Assembly (NCBI GenBank): GCA_902610255.1
Contig: CACLUX010000005.1
Location: forward strand, 1-64,000
Direction of reading: 5' to 3'
DNA: 64,000 nt
From: an uncultured Alphaproteobacteria bacterium
Lineage (GTDB): Bacteria > Pseudomonadota > Alphaproteobacteria > HIMB59
The position numbers were made by a program, and so were the translations under genes. The first letter of the stretch is position 1. Each line of letters starts with the position of its first letter. The notes beneath the pieces are model-generated. The model saw only the letters and a program-made list of their open reading frames with translations, had not been told where the DNA came from and did no database searches. This document shows positions 18,114 to 27,515 of the stretch, in pieces.

Positions 18114-18684
18114 AAACGCCAAAAAGCTTTTAGATTTTTTAAGAAAATATATTGAGAAAAATAAAATATCTCCTAATTATGAGGAAATGAAAGAGCACAT
18201 GAGTTTAAAATCTAAATCCTCCATATTCCAATATTTAGAATATTTAGAAGAACAAGGTCACATAAAAAAAGACAAATTAAAATCTAGGTCTATTGAAATA
18301 AATAATTTAATTCCTTTTTATAATGCGATATCTGCGGGTAAACCTATAGATAGTTTGAGTCAACAAATAGAATATATTGATGTAAATAGTTTTATAAAAT
18401 TGAATAAAAGGAACTGTGTCGCTTGTAAAGTAAGTGGTAATTCAATGGAGTCATATGGTATTTTTGAAGATGATATAATCATATTAGAAAAAGTTACAAA
18501 TTATAATTCAAATGATATTCATGCTATTCAGATAGATGATAGTGAGATAACTCTAAAAAAAATTAAATTAATCAAAGATGAAATTGAAATATTTGGTGAT
18601 CACAAAAATTTTTCATCAATCAAGTATAAAAAAGATAGGATTAAAATATTGGGTAAGATGATTAATTTAGTCAGAAAATATTAA
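18106..18684 (+). CDS. lexA: SOS repressor LexA
   Basis: The 192-residue protein has an N-terminal winged helix-turn-helix (about 1-65, with ISPNYEEMKEHMSLKSKSSI as recognition region) and a C-terminal S24 autoprotease. The self-cleavage Ala-Gly pair is A77-G78 in NAISAGKP, the nucleophile is S113 in SGNSMES, and the general-base lysine is about K151 in ITLKKIK. It should repress DNA-damage genes and be inactivated by RecA-stimulated self-cleavage. It is embedded mid-operon, so the usual autoregulated promoter in front of it is not evident. Confidence 0.95.
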   Translation: MTKNAKKLLDFLRKYIEKNKISPNYEEMKEHMSLKSKSSIFQYLEYLEEQGHIKKDKLKSRSIEINNLIPFYNAISAGKPIDSLSQQIEYIDVNSFIKLNKRNCVACKVSGNSMESYGIFEDDIIILEKVTNYNSNDIHAIQIDDSEITLKKIKLIKDEIEIFGDHKNFSSIKYKKDRIKILGKMINLVRKY

Positions 18685-19919
18685 TGATAATCACTAGATT
18701 CGCCCCCTCTCCTACTGGAAATTTTCATATGGGAAGTTTAAGGACTGCAATTTACAATTTTTTATTTGCAAGAAAAAATGAAGGAAAATTTCTTTTAAGA
18801 ATAGAAGACACAGATAGGGAAAGATCAAAAAAAATATATGAAGAAGAAATATTAAAAATATTTAATATATTTAAACTTCAATATGACAATCTTAGTTATC
18901 AATCTAAAAATTTAAGTATTCATCAAGAATATTTAGAAAAACTGATGTCAAATGATATGGCGTATCATTCAAAGGATGGGCCTTATAAGTTTAGAGTGAA
19001 CAGAGATAATGAATTTTTTGAGTATGATGATTTAATTTTAGGAAAAATAAAAGTACCATCTAATACTATAGAAGATTTTTCAATTGCAAGATCTGACAAA
19101 AGCCCAACTTTTATATTATCAAACTTAATTGACGACCATTTAGAGAATGTGACTAATGTCATTCGTGGAAACGATCATACTACTAATTCAATTAAACAAA
19201 TAATGATATCGAATACTTTAAATTTTAAAGATATAAAATATGCCCATATACCTCTGATACACGACATTAATGGCAAAAAGTTATCAAAAAGAAATAATAT
19301 AACTAATGTAAACGATTATTTGAGTGAAGGTTACCTATCAGACTCAATATTTAATTTTATCATTAAATTAGGTAATAATTTCAATGATATCGAATATTTA
19401 GATATTGAAGATGCAATTGATAATTTCAATTTATCTAAAGTAGTTTTATCACCAGCTAAATTTGATATTGAAAAGTTAAATTTCATTAATCGTCATTATT
19501 TAAATAAATTATCTTTTATAGAATTTAAAAATTTTTTAGAAAAAGATTTAGAAAAACAAGTATCTAATTTTCAGTTAGAACTTGTTTTCCAGGACATATT
19601 AGAAAGATGTAACAAATATACAGATATCAATACTGAGGTATCAAAACTTTTAAACTTTTTTGAAAAAAATATTGTCCTTGAAATTGATGAAAATGAAAAA
19701 GCTTTAATTAAAAAAATTTATTCAATTATTAAAAGTTTGCATGATGCTGATAATGCTGTATTAATGCTTGAGGAAAATGACTTACCTTTAAAGAAAATAG
19801 GTAAGATAATCAGAAAAATTACAGTAAATTTTGAGTCCAAAATACCAATTGAAAAGATTATTTTATTCTTTGGTATTGAAAAAGTGAAAGAAAAGTTATT
19901 ATTATACTTAAATGATTGA
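18684..19919 (+). CDS. gltX: Glutamyl-tRNA synthetase
   Basis: Class I aminoacyl-tRNA synthetase that charges tRNA-Glu and, in alphaproteobacteria, often tRNA-Gln. The 411-residue protein has [20 protein letters not shown] (HIGH-type motif), [20 protein letters not shown] and the KMSKS-type motif GKKLSKRN. It is shorter than typical bacterial GltX (about 470), chiefly in the C-terminal anticodon-binding region. Many alphaproteobacteria have two gltX copies; the copy in front of gltA is this one. One-base overlap with lexA, eight-base overlap with gltA. Confidence 0.94.
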   Translation: MIITRFAPSPTGNFHMGSLRTAIYNFLFARKNEGKFLLRIEDTDRERSKKIYEEEILKIFNIFKLQYDNLSYQSKNLSIHQEYLEKLMSNDMAYHSKDGPYKFRVNRDNEFFEYDDLILGKIKVPSNTIEDFSIARSDKSPTFILSNLIDDHLENVTNVIRGNDHTTNSIKQIMISNTLNFKDIKYAHIPLIHDINGKKLSKRNNITNVNDYLSEGYLSDSIFNFIIKLGNNFNDIEYLDIEDAIDNFNLSKVVLSPAKFDIEKLNFINRHYLNKLSFIEFKNFLEKDLEKQVSNFQLELVFQDILERCNKYTDINTEVSKLLNFFEKNIVLEIDENEKALIKKIYSIIKSLHDADNAVLMLEENDLPLKKIGKIIRKITVNFESKIPIEKIILFFGIEKVKEKLLLYLND

Positions 19920-21267
19920 TGAAAAACGTTTTAAATTAGTCGATACTAAAACTGGCAAGGAGTATGAATTTGATGGGATCAAAGGATCTATTGGGCCTGA
20001 TGTAATTAACATATCATCACTATACAAGAAGACAGGTCTATTTACTTATGACCCTGGTTTTACATCAACTGCAGCTTGTAATTCTAAAATAACATACATT
20101 GATGGAGAAAAAGGTATTCTTCAATATAGAGGTTATCCTATTGAAGAACTTGCTAATAGCAGTTCTCATCTTGAAGTCTGTTATTTACTCATGCATGGTG
20201 AGTTACCATCGGAAAGTGATAAAAATGAGTTTGAAGAAATAATTAAAAACCACACATTACTAAATGAACAAATAATTCAGTTTTATAGGGGTTTTAGAAG
20301 AGATGCGCACCCAATGGCGATGATGATTGGAATAGTTGGAGCTTTATCATCATTTTATCATGACTCTTTAAATATTGAAGATCCTGAACATAGAATGATT
20401 GCATCACATAGAATTTTAGCAAAGATGCCAACCATTGCTGCAATGGCTTATAAATACTCAGTAGGTCAACCCTTTGTTTATCCTGTCAATAAACTTAATT
20501 ATGCAGATAATTTTTTACATATGTGCTTTGCAACACCAACAAAGGAATATGAAATCAATCCACTCTTTTCGAAAATAATGGATCAAATCTTTATTCTTCA
20601 TGCTGATCATGAACAAAATGCTTCAACATCAACTGTAAGAACTGCTGGCTCATCTCTAGCGAACCCATATGCTTGTTTATCAGCTGGAATTTCGTCACTT
20701 TGGGGGAAATCTCACGGCGGTGCAAATGAAGCTGTTATAGATATGATTGATGAAATTGTATTAAATGATTTAAAACCCAAAGACTTTATAGAAGAAGTAA
20801 AAAATAAAAAAAATAAAATTAGATTGATGGGCTTTGGACATAGAGTCTATAAAAGCTATGACCCAAGAGCTAAAGTTTTAAAGAAAAGCACAGAAGATTT
20901 ATTCAAGGATCTAAAAATTAAATCAAAAGAACTCGAAATTGCGAAAGAGATTGAAGAATTAGCCTTAAATGACACGTATTTTAAAGAGAAAAATCTATAC
21001 CCAAATGTTGATTTTTACTCTGGAATTCTTTTAAAAGCACTAAATATACCTACCACAATGTTTACACCAATTTTTGCAGTTGGCAGAACAGTTGGATGGC
21101 TATCACAATGGAAAGAAATGATAGAAGATGAGGAGTTTAAAATAACAAGACCCAGACAATTATTTACTGGAGATAAAGATAAGTCCTATAAAAAAGTGCC
21201 TGATAGAGATAAAAAATCAATATTTAATTTATTGTGGCTTAAGAAGACTTTTCTAAATAATCAGTAA
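19912..21267 (+). CDS. gltA: Citrate synthase
   Basis: Condenses acetyl-CoA and oxaloacetate at the entry of the TCA cycle, the direct consumer of pyruvate dehydrogenase product. The 451-residue protein is of the hexameric proteobacterial type: N-terminal [45 protein letters not shown] with a catalytic His, [14 protein letters not shown], the second catalytic His in [15 protein letters not shown] and NVDFYSGI with the catalytic Asp. Its final 29 bases overlap the end of convergent lpxB. Confidence 0.97.
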   Translation: MIDEKRFKLVDTKTGKEYEFDGIKGSIGPDVINISSLYKKTGLFTYDPGFTSTAACNSKITYIDGEKGILQYRGYPIEELANSSSHLEVCYLLMHGELPSESDKNEFEEIIKNHTLLNEQIIQFYRGFRRDAHPMAMMIGIVGALSSFYHDSLNIEDPEHRMIASHRILAKMPTIAAMAYKYSVGQPFVYPVNKLNYADNFLHMCFATPTKEYEINPLFSKIMDQIFILHADHEQNASTSTVRTAGSSLANPYACLSAGISSLWGKSHGGANEAVIDMIDEIVLNDLKPKDFIEEVKNKKNKIRLMGFGHRVYKSYDPRAKVLKKSTEDLFKDLKIKSKELEIAKEIEELALNDTYFKEKNLYPNVDFYSGILLKALNIPTTMFTPIFAVGRTVGWLSQWKEMIEDEEFKITRPRQLFTGDKDKSYKKVPDRDKKSIFNLLWLKKTFLNNQ

Positions 21268-22324
21268 TTATACTTGAACGAAAGTTTTCAAAATTGCTAC
21301 TTCTAATTCCATCAAACATATTTTTTCGATAATTATAAAGCTTATCTTTATTTAATTTTAAAGTTGTAAAAAAATTTGACAAATTAGTAGCTGTAAAATC
21401 ATTTTGAATAAACTCTTTTACAATTTCTTTTTTATTAAAGATATTAACTAATGATAAGTATTTCGCTCTTACGAACAATTTAAAAATAGAATAGTTTATA
21501 ATATTCGCTTTATAAAATATTAAGTGAGGTATATTTGAAAAACATAGTTCTAAATGAACAGTACCTGAACAAGCAAAAGCAAAATCTAGTTTAGATATTT
21601 TTTTATAGTAGGAATTATCATTCAAATGTATTTGTATATTAGGATTATCTTTAAAGTAGTTTTTAATAAATTCATGATATTCAGTTGTAACAAAAAAATT
21701 AAAAACAAGTTCTTTATATTTTTTGAGTTTCAAAAGTAGTTTCTTAATAATAAGAATATTTTTATGTATTTCTTGTTGTCTACTACCCAAGAAAATACCA
21801 ATATTATTGATTTCATTATAATCTTTAGAATAATAGGTTTTGTTCTTTAAAGGATGGCCGATATAATCATATATATCCGGGCTATAATAACTTTTTTCAA
21901 TACTAAATATTGAAAAAATCTTATCAAAATTACTATTAATAAATTTTGCTTTACTTGATCTCCATATAAAAACTGATGGACCTACAATCTGGCAATATTT
22001 TATTTTATTTGATTTAAATTTTTGAATATAAAATTTTGAAAAATCAAATGAATCTACAAAAAAAATATGAGTAAATGAGTACATATCAACAATTTCTTTG
22101 ATTTTAAGTCTGAGATTAAAAAGATATTTTATATTACAAACTATATCTACAAATCCCATAATTGGTGTAATCTTTATATTTGTTAAATCATTAAATTCTA
22201 ATTTGCCCTCATCCATGCCAAAAGTGAATATTAAATTTTTATTAATTTTAAAAAAATTATCATCAAGTATTGATTTAACAATTTGTCTTCCTGATTGTTC
22301 AAGAGTTATGAATAAAATCTTCAT
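21239..22324 (-). CDS. lpxB: Lipid-A-disaccharide synthase, divergent
   Basis: Joins UDP-diacylglucosamine and lipid X into the lipid A disaccharide at the inner membrane. Identified from its place at the end of the lpxD-fabZ-lpxA-lpxI group and from [18 protein letters not shown], the [10 protein letters not shown] segment with the conserved Asp, the [10 protein letters not shown] segment (usual VSPQVWAWR), YIGHPLKN and a GSRQQEI donor-binding segment. The N-terminal GExSGD motif of the family reads LEQSGR, an unusual change. At 361 residues it is slightly short. It converges on gltA with a 29-base overlap. Confidence 0.87.
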   Translation of the reverse strand: MKILFITLEQSGRQIVKSILDDNFFKINKNLIFTFGMDEGKLEFNDLTNIKITPIMGFVDIVCNIKYLFNLRLKIKEIVDMYSFTHIFFVDSFDFSKFYIQKFKSNKIKYCQIVGPSVFIWRSSKAKFINSNFDKIFSIFSIEKSYYSPDIYDYIGHPLKNKTYYSKDYNEINNIGIFLGSRQQEIHKNILIIKKLLLKLKKYKELVFNFFVTTEYHEFIKNYFKDNPNIQIHLNDNSYYKKISKLDFAFACSGTVHLELCFSNIPHLIFYKANIINYSIFKLFVRAKYLSLVNIFNKKEIVKEFIQNDFTATNLSNFFTTLKLNKDKLYNYRKNMFDGIRSSNFENFRSSIITDYLEKSS

Positions 22325-22325
22325 C

Positions 22326-23150
22326 TTATAATATAATTAGAGAAATATTATTAGCTCGTATTTTTTTTAAAAAATTATCTTTTTGTGAAATTAAAATATT
22401 ATTATTAAACAAACAAATTACACGAAATTTATATTTTATAAGTAAATTAAGTGTTTCCATACCAATTATAGGAAAATCAATTTCATCAATTTGATCTGAT
22501 TTCTTAGATTTTACAAAAATTAAGTTATTTAATTTAGGATTAATTTTACCAATTTTATTAATCATATTGTTTGTACCAAATATATCTTCCATAGCTATAA
22601 CTCTATCACCATTCAAAATTAATGATTGTGCTATGTTCATTGAAAATATTTTTTTAAAAAAGTTTTTTTTAATTTTTAATTTACTAATAATTTTTTTATT
22701 TTCATTGTGAAAATATTCATCTTGATAAGAAATTAGCATATTTTTTAATATTTTTTTTTGAGAGAGAAGTGTCAATTTATTATTAGATAAATATCTTTTT
22801 AAAATTTTAGATTGATCATTGATATTATTAAGGAATATGTCCTTTGATATTAGAAGCTTTGATTTTATTGATAAGTTGATCTTATCGATAGAAGGAAATT
22901 TAACATAGCCAATAATCAAAATTTTTTTCAAATTTTTAGACTTAATAAATGTTGTAATTTTTTCTATATCTTTAATTTTGAAAGACTTGCACTTATTCTT
23001 AAAATTTTTTTTTATAAGACTATTCTCATTGATTAAAATAATTTGATTTAAATAATTTTTATTATTTAAAAAATTTGCAACTTCGTAAACAAATAAACCT
23101 GATCCGGCTATAAGACAGATTTCATTTTTGGATGTGGCCAAGTTTTTCAT
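22326..23150 (-). CDS. lpxI: UDP-2,3-diacylglucosamine pyrophosphatase LpxI
   Basis: Hydrolyses UDP-diacylglucosamine to lipid X, the step done by LpxH in enterobacteria and by LpxI (the former DUF1009 family) in alphaproteobacteria. The 274-residue protein begins its fold at EICLIAGSGLFVYEVANFL, and has NGDRVIAMEDIFGTN and the C-terminal FPIIGMETLNLLIKYKFR block typical of LpxI. Its place between lpxA and lpxB is the expected one. The annotated start overlaps lpxA by 29 bases, so translation could begin a few codons later. Confidence 0.88.
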   Translation of the reverse strand: MKNLATSKNEICLIAGSGLFVYEVANFLNNKNYLNQIILINENSLIKKNFKNKCKSFKIKDIEKITTFIKSKNLKKILIIGYVKFPSIDKINLSIKSKLLISKDIFLNNINDQSKILKRYLSNNKLTLLSQKKILKNMLISYQDEYFHNENKKIISKLKIKKNFFKKIFSMNIAQSLILNGDRVIAMEDIFGTNNMINKIGKINPKLNNLIFVKSKKSDQIDEIDFPIIGMETLNLLIKYKFRVICLFNNNILISQKDNFLKKIRANNISLIIL

Positions 23151-23880
23151 TCAAAACTGATTTATATTCATGAAATATACATTCAACTTTATCGTTAGGT
23201 GAAAGATTTATTTTTTTATTAATAAAACTATCATGTATCGAGCTAATTTTATTTATATCATCTTTATTGAAATTATTTCTTCTTATTCCAACTAAATTTA
23301 AACCTCTTAATTTTGCTCTATTTCCAATAGCTAAACTAAATGGTAATACGTTTTTATCTATTCCACTCATTCCACCAATCATTGAATAAGAGCCTATTGT
23401 TACAAATTGTATAACTGCTGACAATCCACCTATAACAACATTGTTAAGGATATTTACATGTCCGCCAAGAGTGACCTGATTTACAAATATATTATTATTA
23501 TTGATTTTACAGTCATGTGCAATATGTACACCTGTCATGAAAAGATTATTATCTTTAATGCTCGTCATCATTCCTCCGTCCTTAGTTCCTTTGCTAATCG
23601 TAACATTTTCTCTAAAGGTATTAGAGTTTCCAATTTTTAAAAAACTTTCTTCTCCGGAGTATTTTAAATCTTGTGGATCACATCCTATATTTGAAAATGG
23701 GAAAAAAATATTATTTTTTCCTATAGTTGTGTTTCCTGTTATAGATACATGAGATTTCAATACTGTGCCATCACCAATAGAAATATCTCCTTCTATATTA
23801 CAATAGGGACCGATTTTAACATTTTCACCTATTAGAACTGAGTCACTAATTGTGCTACTTTGATGTATCAGGGACGTCAT
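23122..23880 (-). CDS. lpxA: UDP-N-acetylglucosamine acyltransferase
   Basis: First step of lipid A synthesis: transfers a 3-hydroxyacyl chain from acyl-ACP to UDP-GlcNAc. The 252-residue protein is a left-handed beta helix of hexapeptide repeats (VLIGENVKIGPYCNIEGDIS, ISIGDGTVLKSHVSITGNTT) followed by a helical C-terminal domain. The catalytic histidine is H122 in GVHIAHDCKI. IGCDPQDLKY and the ATP-ligand-like GLNLVGIRRNNF are conserved. It overlaps fabZ by 26 bases. Confidence 0.95.
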   Translation of the reverse strand: MTSLIHQSSTISDSVLIGENVKIGPYCNIEGDISIGDGTVLKSHVSITGNTTIGKNNIFFPFSNIGCDPQDLKYSGEESFLKIGNSNTFRENVTISKGTKDGGMMTSIKDNNLFMTGVHIAHDCKINNNNIFVNQVTLGGHVNILNNVVIGGLSAVIQFVTIGSYSMIGGMSGIDKNVLPFSLAIGNRAKLRGLNLVGIRRNNFNKDDINKISSIHDSFINKKINLSPNDKVECIFHEYKSVLNEKLGHIQK

Positions 23881-24301
23881 GTATCATCGCTGAAAATATA
23901 CATTGTGCATGTATAACATTATTTACAAGGCATTTACCTTCAAATTTGTAAACATTCTTAACTTTATTCATACGATTAACTTTAAGATCTAAAATATCCC
24001 CAGGGATAATAGGTTTCCTAAATTTACACTTATCAATAGTCATAAATGAAACTGCAGGATTTGCCATAGAGTCCTTTTGCTTCATAGCAACTGCAAAACA
24101 AGCTGCTTGAACTATAGCCTCGACGACTAAAACACCAGGCATGAGAGGTCTACCAGGGAAATGACCTTGAAAAAAAGGCTCGTTAATAGTTACACACTTT
24201 CTGGCATGAGCTGATAAATCTGGTTCGAAACTGATAATTTTATCGATTAATAAAAAGGGGTACCTATGAGGTAATATTTTTTGAATAAAATTAATATCCA
24301 T
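23855..24301 (-). CDS. fabZ: 3-hydroxyacyl-ACP dehydratase FabZ
   Basis: Dehydrates 3-hydroxyacyl-ACP in fatty acid elongation and so competes with LpxA and LpxD for the same substrate; that explains its constant place between those genes. The 148-residue hot-dog fold shows ILPHRYPFLLID, the catalytic H47 in QGHFPGRPLMPGV and the catalytic E61 in VVEAIVQ. Length is normal. It overlaps lpxA by 26 and lpxD by 11 bases. Confidence 0.95.
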   Translation of the reverse strand: MDINFIQKILPHRYPFLLIDKIISFEPDLSAHARKCVTINEPFFQGHFPGRPLMPGVLVVEAIVQAACFAVAMKQKDSMANPAVSFMTIDKCKFRKPIIPGDILDLKVNRMNKVKNVYKFEGKCLVNNVIHAQCIFSAMIHDVPDTSK

Positions 24302-25274
24302 TTTTTCTTTGCTTAATTATATTTTTTTTCCATTCTTTTATATTAACGGCAGGAAAACCAGCAACTACAGAATTATCCTTGATATTTTTAGTTACTCCGC
24401 TTCTTGCAGCTATCACAGCATTATTACCAATTTTAATATGACCAGCAAAGCCAGCCTGGCCTCCAATTGTAACATTTTTACCTATAACAACACTACCTGA
24501 AATGCCAGTTTGTGCGGCAATACAAGCATTGTCATTAATTACAACATTGTGAGCAATATGAACTAAATTATCAATCATAGAGTTTTTACCAATATAAGTG
24601 TAGTCAATTTTACCTCTATCTATAGTGCAACCAGATCCTAAATGGACATTATCATCAATAATAACAATTCCTATTTGTGGGCTCAAAAAAGAAGCACCTC
24701 GTTTTTTTAAGTCAAATCCAAAACCAGTAGATCCAATTACAGAGTTATCGCAAATAACAACATTATTTTTAATTAATGAATTTTTTATAATAACGTTATT
24801 TTTAATTATACAATTTTTTCCAATTTCAACACCTTTACCAATAATACAATTGTTAGATATTTTTGTTGATTTATCAATCTTAGAATTTTTAGAGATATAT
24901 GAATTATTTTTATAAATAAAATCATCATCATAATCTATACAATCTTCATGTTGATAAATTTGATTAATTATATCAGTCCAAGAATCATTAAGATTTTTTA
25001 CAAGTATACAATTATTAATTTTAGAATTATTAAAAATATTTTCATTTTCTGTAATTATTAAAATATTATTAAAATTTATATTTGATAAATCAATATGCTT
25101 ATCTAAAAATAAAATTGAGTTTTTTCTAAAAATATTTAGTGATGAAATTTCTAAAATTTTAAATTTATTTTTAATTCTGTCAAATTTTATATTTTTATTT
25201 AAAATCTTAATTATTTCATGAGTGTATAAAGCTGTTTTTAAAGAAAAAAAATTTTTTCTTTGAAATTCAAACAT
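24291..25274 (-). CDS. lpxD: UDP-3-O-acylglucosamine N-acyltransferase
   Basis: Third lipid A step, adding the N-linked hydroxyacyl chain. The 327-residue protein has a variable N-terminal uridine-binding domain (about 1-95), then a hexapeptide-repeat beta helix (SKNSKIDKSTKISNNCIIGK onward) with GSTGFGFD and the catalytic-histidine segment LVHIAHNVVI, and AAQTGISGSVVIGK. The N-terminal region is much eroded and Asn/Lys-rich compared with family members, while the helix is well conserved. It follows bamA after six bases. Confidence 0.93.
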   Translation of the reverse strand: MFEFQRKNFFSLKTALYTHEIIKILNKNIKFDRIKNKFKILEISSLNIFRKNSILFLDKHIDLSNINFNNILIITENENIFNNSKINNCILVKNLNDSWTDIINQIYQHEDCIDYDDDFIYKNNSYISKNSKIDKSTKISNNCIIGKGVEIGKNCIIKNNVIIKNSLIKNNVVICDNSVIGSTGFGFDLKKRGASFLSPQIGIVIIDDNVHLGSGCTIDRGKIDYTYIGKNSMIDNLVHIAHNVVINDNACIAAQTGISGSVVIGKNVTIGGQAGFAGHIKIGNNAVIAARSGVTKNIKDNSVVAGFPAVNIKEWKKNIIKQRKNGY

Positions 25275-25280
25275 TAATTT

Positions 25281-27515
25281 TTAAAATGATGTACCAATTG
25301 AAAAATTGAATTCATTTGTTAGATCGTTGGTATTTTTTTCTATTGGCAATGCATAAGATAATGAAATAGGTCCCACTGGTGTTAAAATATCAAATGACAA
25401 ACCTACTGAAGATCTAATATCAAAATCATCATCATCAGTGTAATCATTATCCCAAATAGATCCTAAAGAATAAAATAATTTTGTATTAATATTATCTTTA
25501 TCATCAAATAGAAATGATCCTCCATAACCAATTGTGCTGGTGAAAAATTTATTTCCACCCACATAAACACCATCTTGTTTAGGGCCAATACCTCTGTAAT
25601 CAAATCCTTTAAAATTCAAACCTCCTAGACTGAACGAATTTATTGTACTAAGATTTCCATCTAGTGAATCTGCAAAACCAAAATCATTTGATAGAAATAT
25701 AAATCTATTTGAATTTTTTAATTTTTTATAAATGTCACTTTTAATTATAAACTTATAATAACTATCATCAGATATATCTTTAGGTGAATATTCAAAATAT
25801 AAACTATTCTTTGCTCCATCAGTAGGATATAGAAAATCATTAGTACTATCTTTTCTAATAGATGCATTATATGTAAATATATTATACTCACCTATATTAT
25901 CATTAATTGATGAAATGCTTTTTTTAGCCGAGTGTCTATCAGATACTTTATAAGATAAGCCTGTTTTTATATCTATCGTTTCATCATAATCAAAATTTAT
26001 TGAATAGCTAAGTCCAAATTCATCAGCCTTAAATCCAAAAGAATTAATTAAATCTTTTTCATTATTAAAGATTGAGTAACTGTTTTTAATATTTGAGGAT
26101 GAAACTGGATATTGTACTAAAGATAATGAGAATAAAATATCCTCTTCATTACCAGAAAAATTTGTTTCTAAACTATTCCCTGATCCAAAAATATTGTCAT
26201 CTTTTACTGAAAAAGTAATGCCAGCCCCGTAGTCTCCAGAAAAAGTTCCTCCAGCTAAAAATCTTCCAGTCGTTTTATTTTCCTCAATGTCAATAGTTAT
26301 GTCTGATTTACCATTACTTGTTTCAGTAGATATATTAACTTTGTTAATATATCTAATTTGTGATAATTGATTTTTTGTTGAATTAATCAGGTTTATATTA
26401 AAATAATCACCTGGTTCAAATGATAGTTTAGACCTAATAGTTTTATCTTTTGTTATATTGTTACCAACAATATTTATTTTATTAATTATTGATGGTGTAG
26501 TTTTCTTTTGATTAAACAATAAGCTATTCGTATTACTTTCAAAATTTGATACGTAAATAGTGTTATAATTATTATTACTGATTAAAATTTTATTAATTGT
26601 ATCAGTAAATTTATCAATCATTTCTTGATCATAATAAAAATTATTTTTCTTTATCTTGTCTTTAAATTTTTCAAAGTTTTTATCTATGCTACTTTGATCC
26701 TCTAAATTTAATGTTTCAATTTCAATATTATCCAATTTTGTTCTTAGTCCCTCTTCAATAAAAAAATTGACTGTATATTTATTTACTGAAGTTTCATTTA
26801 TACTAAAATTAGCATTGACGTTAAAAAAACCTTTTTGTTTGTAAAACGATTTGATTTTATTTACATCAAAATTAAAGTTATCTATGTTTAAGTTAGACCC
26901 TGAAGTAAATATATTATAAAAATTTCTAGCTTTAGTATTTATTAAAGATAAAAGATACCTGTCAGAGTAAGTTGTATTTCCAGTAAATTTAATTCTATCT
27001 ATTTGTGATTGATTATTTTCAATTATCTTATAAATTAGGTTTACCCTATCATTTGAATATTTTTCCGTAGAGACAACTATATTTACATCACTAAAACCTT
27101 TAGTTTTATAAATACTTTTTATCAGCTTAACATCATCGCTTATTTTATTTTTATTAATAAAACCATTTTTTTTAGATGAAATGCTTTGAATTAATAGTTC
27201 ATCTTCAATTCTAATATTTCCATTGAAAAAAATATTTTCAATTAAATTGTTCTCTTGAATGGTTAAGTAATGAATATTGTTTTCTTTGTAATATTTTAAG
27301 TCAAAAATAAGATCTGATTTATATAGATCTTTTAGTAAAGTATTAATTTCATCGTCAGAAAAATTATCATTATTTAAATTAATTGATGTTTGAGTTTGTA
27401 GATCATCAAAATTTAATTTAGAAAGACCATTTATAGATAAATTATTTGCAATTAATTTGGTTACACATAGTAAAATTAAAATTATATATGTGAGAAAACT
27501 ATAAATTTTTTTCAT
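25281..27515 (-). CDS. bamA: Outer membrane protein assembly factor BamA
   Basis: Central barrel of the machinery that inserts outer-membrane proteins. The 744-residue precursor has an N-terminal signal peptide (about 1-24), a series of periplasmic POTRA domains (for example IQENNLIENIFFNGNIRIED, then ISTETSNGKSDITIDIEENK) and a C-terminal 16-strand barrel beginning near GRFLAGGTFSGDYGAG. It closes with the DILTPVGPISLSYALP segment and a terminal phenylalanine. Here it directly follows dxr with a 17-base overlap, without the usual intervening rseP, and no skp/ompH follows it. Confidence 0.95.
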   Translation of the reverse strand: MKKIYSFLTYIILILLCVTKLIANNLSINGLSKLNFDDLQTQTSINLNNDNFSDDEINTLLKDLYKSDLIFDLKYYKENNIHYLTIQENNLIENIFFNGNIRIEDELLIQSISSKKNGFINKNKISDDVKLIKSIYKTKGFSDVNIVVSTEKYSNDRVNLIYKIIENNQSQIDRIKFTGNTTYSDRYLLSLINTKARNFYNIFTSGSNLNIDNFNFDVNKIKSFYKQKGFFNVNANFSINETSVNKYTVNFFIEEGLRTKLDNIEIETLNLEDQSSIDKNFEKFKDKIKKNNFYYDQEMIDKFTDTINKILISNNNYNTIYVSNFESNTNSLLFNQKKTTPSIINKINIVGNNITKDKTIRSKLSFEPGDYFNINLINSTKNQLSQIRYINKVNISTETSNGKSDITIDIEENKTTGRFLAGGTFSGDYGAGITFSVKDDNIFGSGNSLETNFSGNEEDILFSLSLVQYPVSSSNIKNSYSIFNNEKDLINSFGFKADEFGLSYSINFDYDETIDIKTGLSYKVSDRHSAKKSISSINDNIGEYNIFTYNASIRKDSTNDFLYPTDGAKNSLYFEYSPKDISDDSYYKFIIKSDIYKKLKNSNRFIFLSNDFGFADSLDGNLSTINSFSLGGLNFKGFDYRGIGPKQDGVYVGGNKFFTSTIGYGGSFLFDDKDNINTKLFYSLGSIWDNDYTDDDDFDIRSSVGLSFDILTPVGPISLSYALPIEKNTNDLTNEFNFSIGTSF

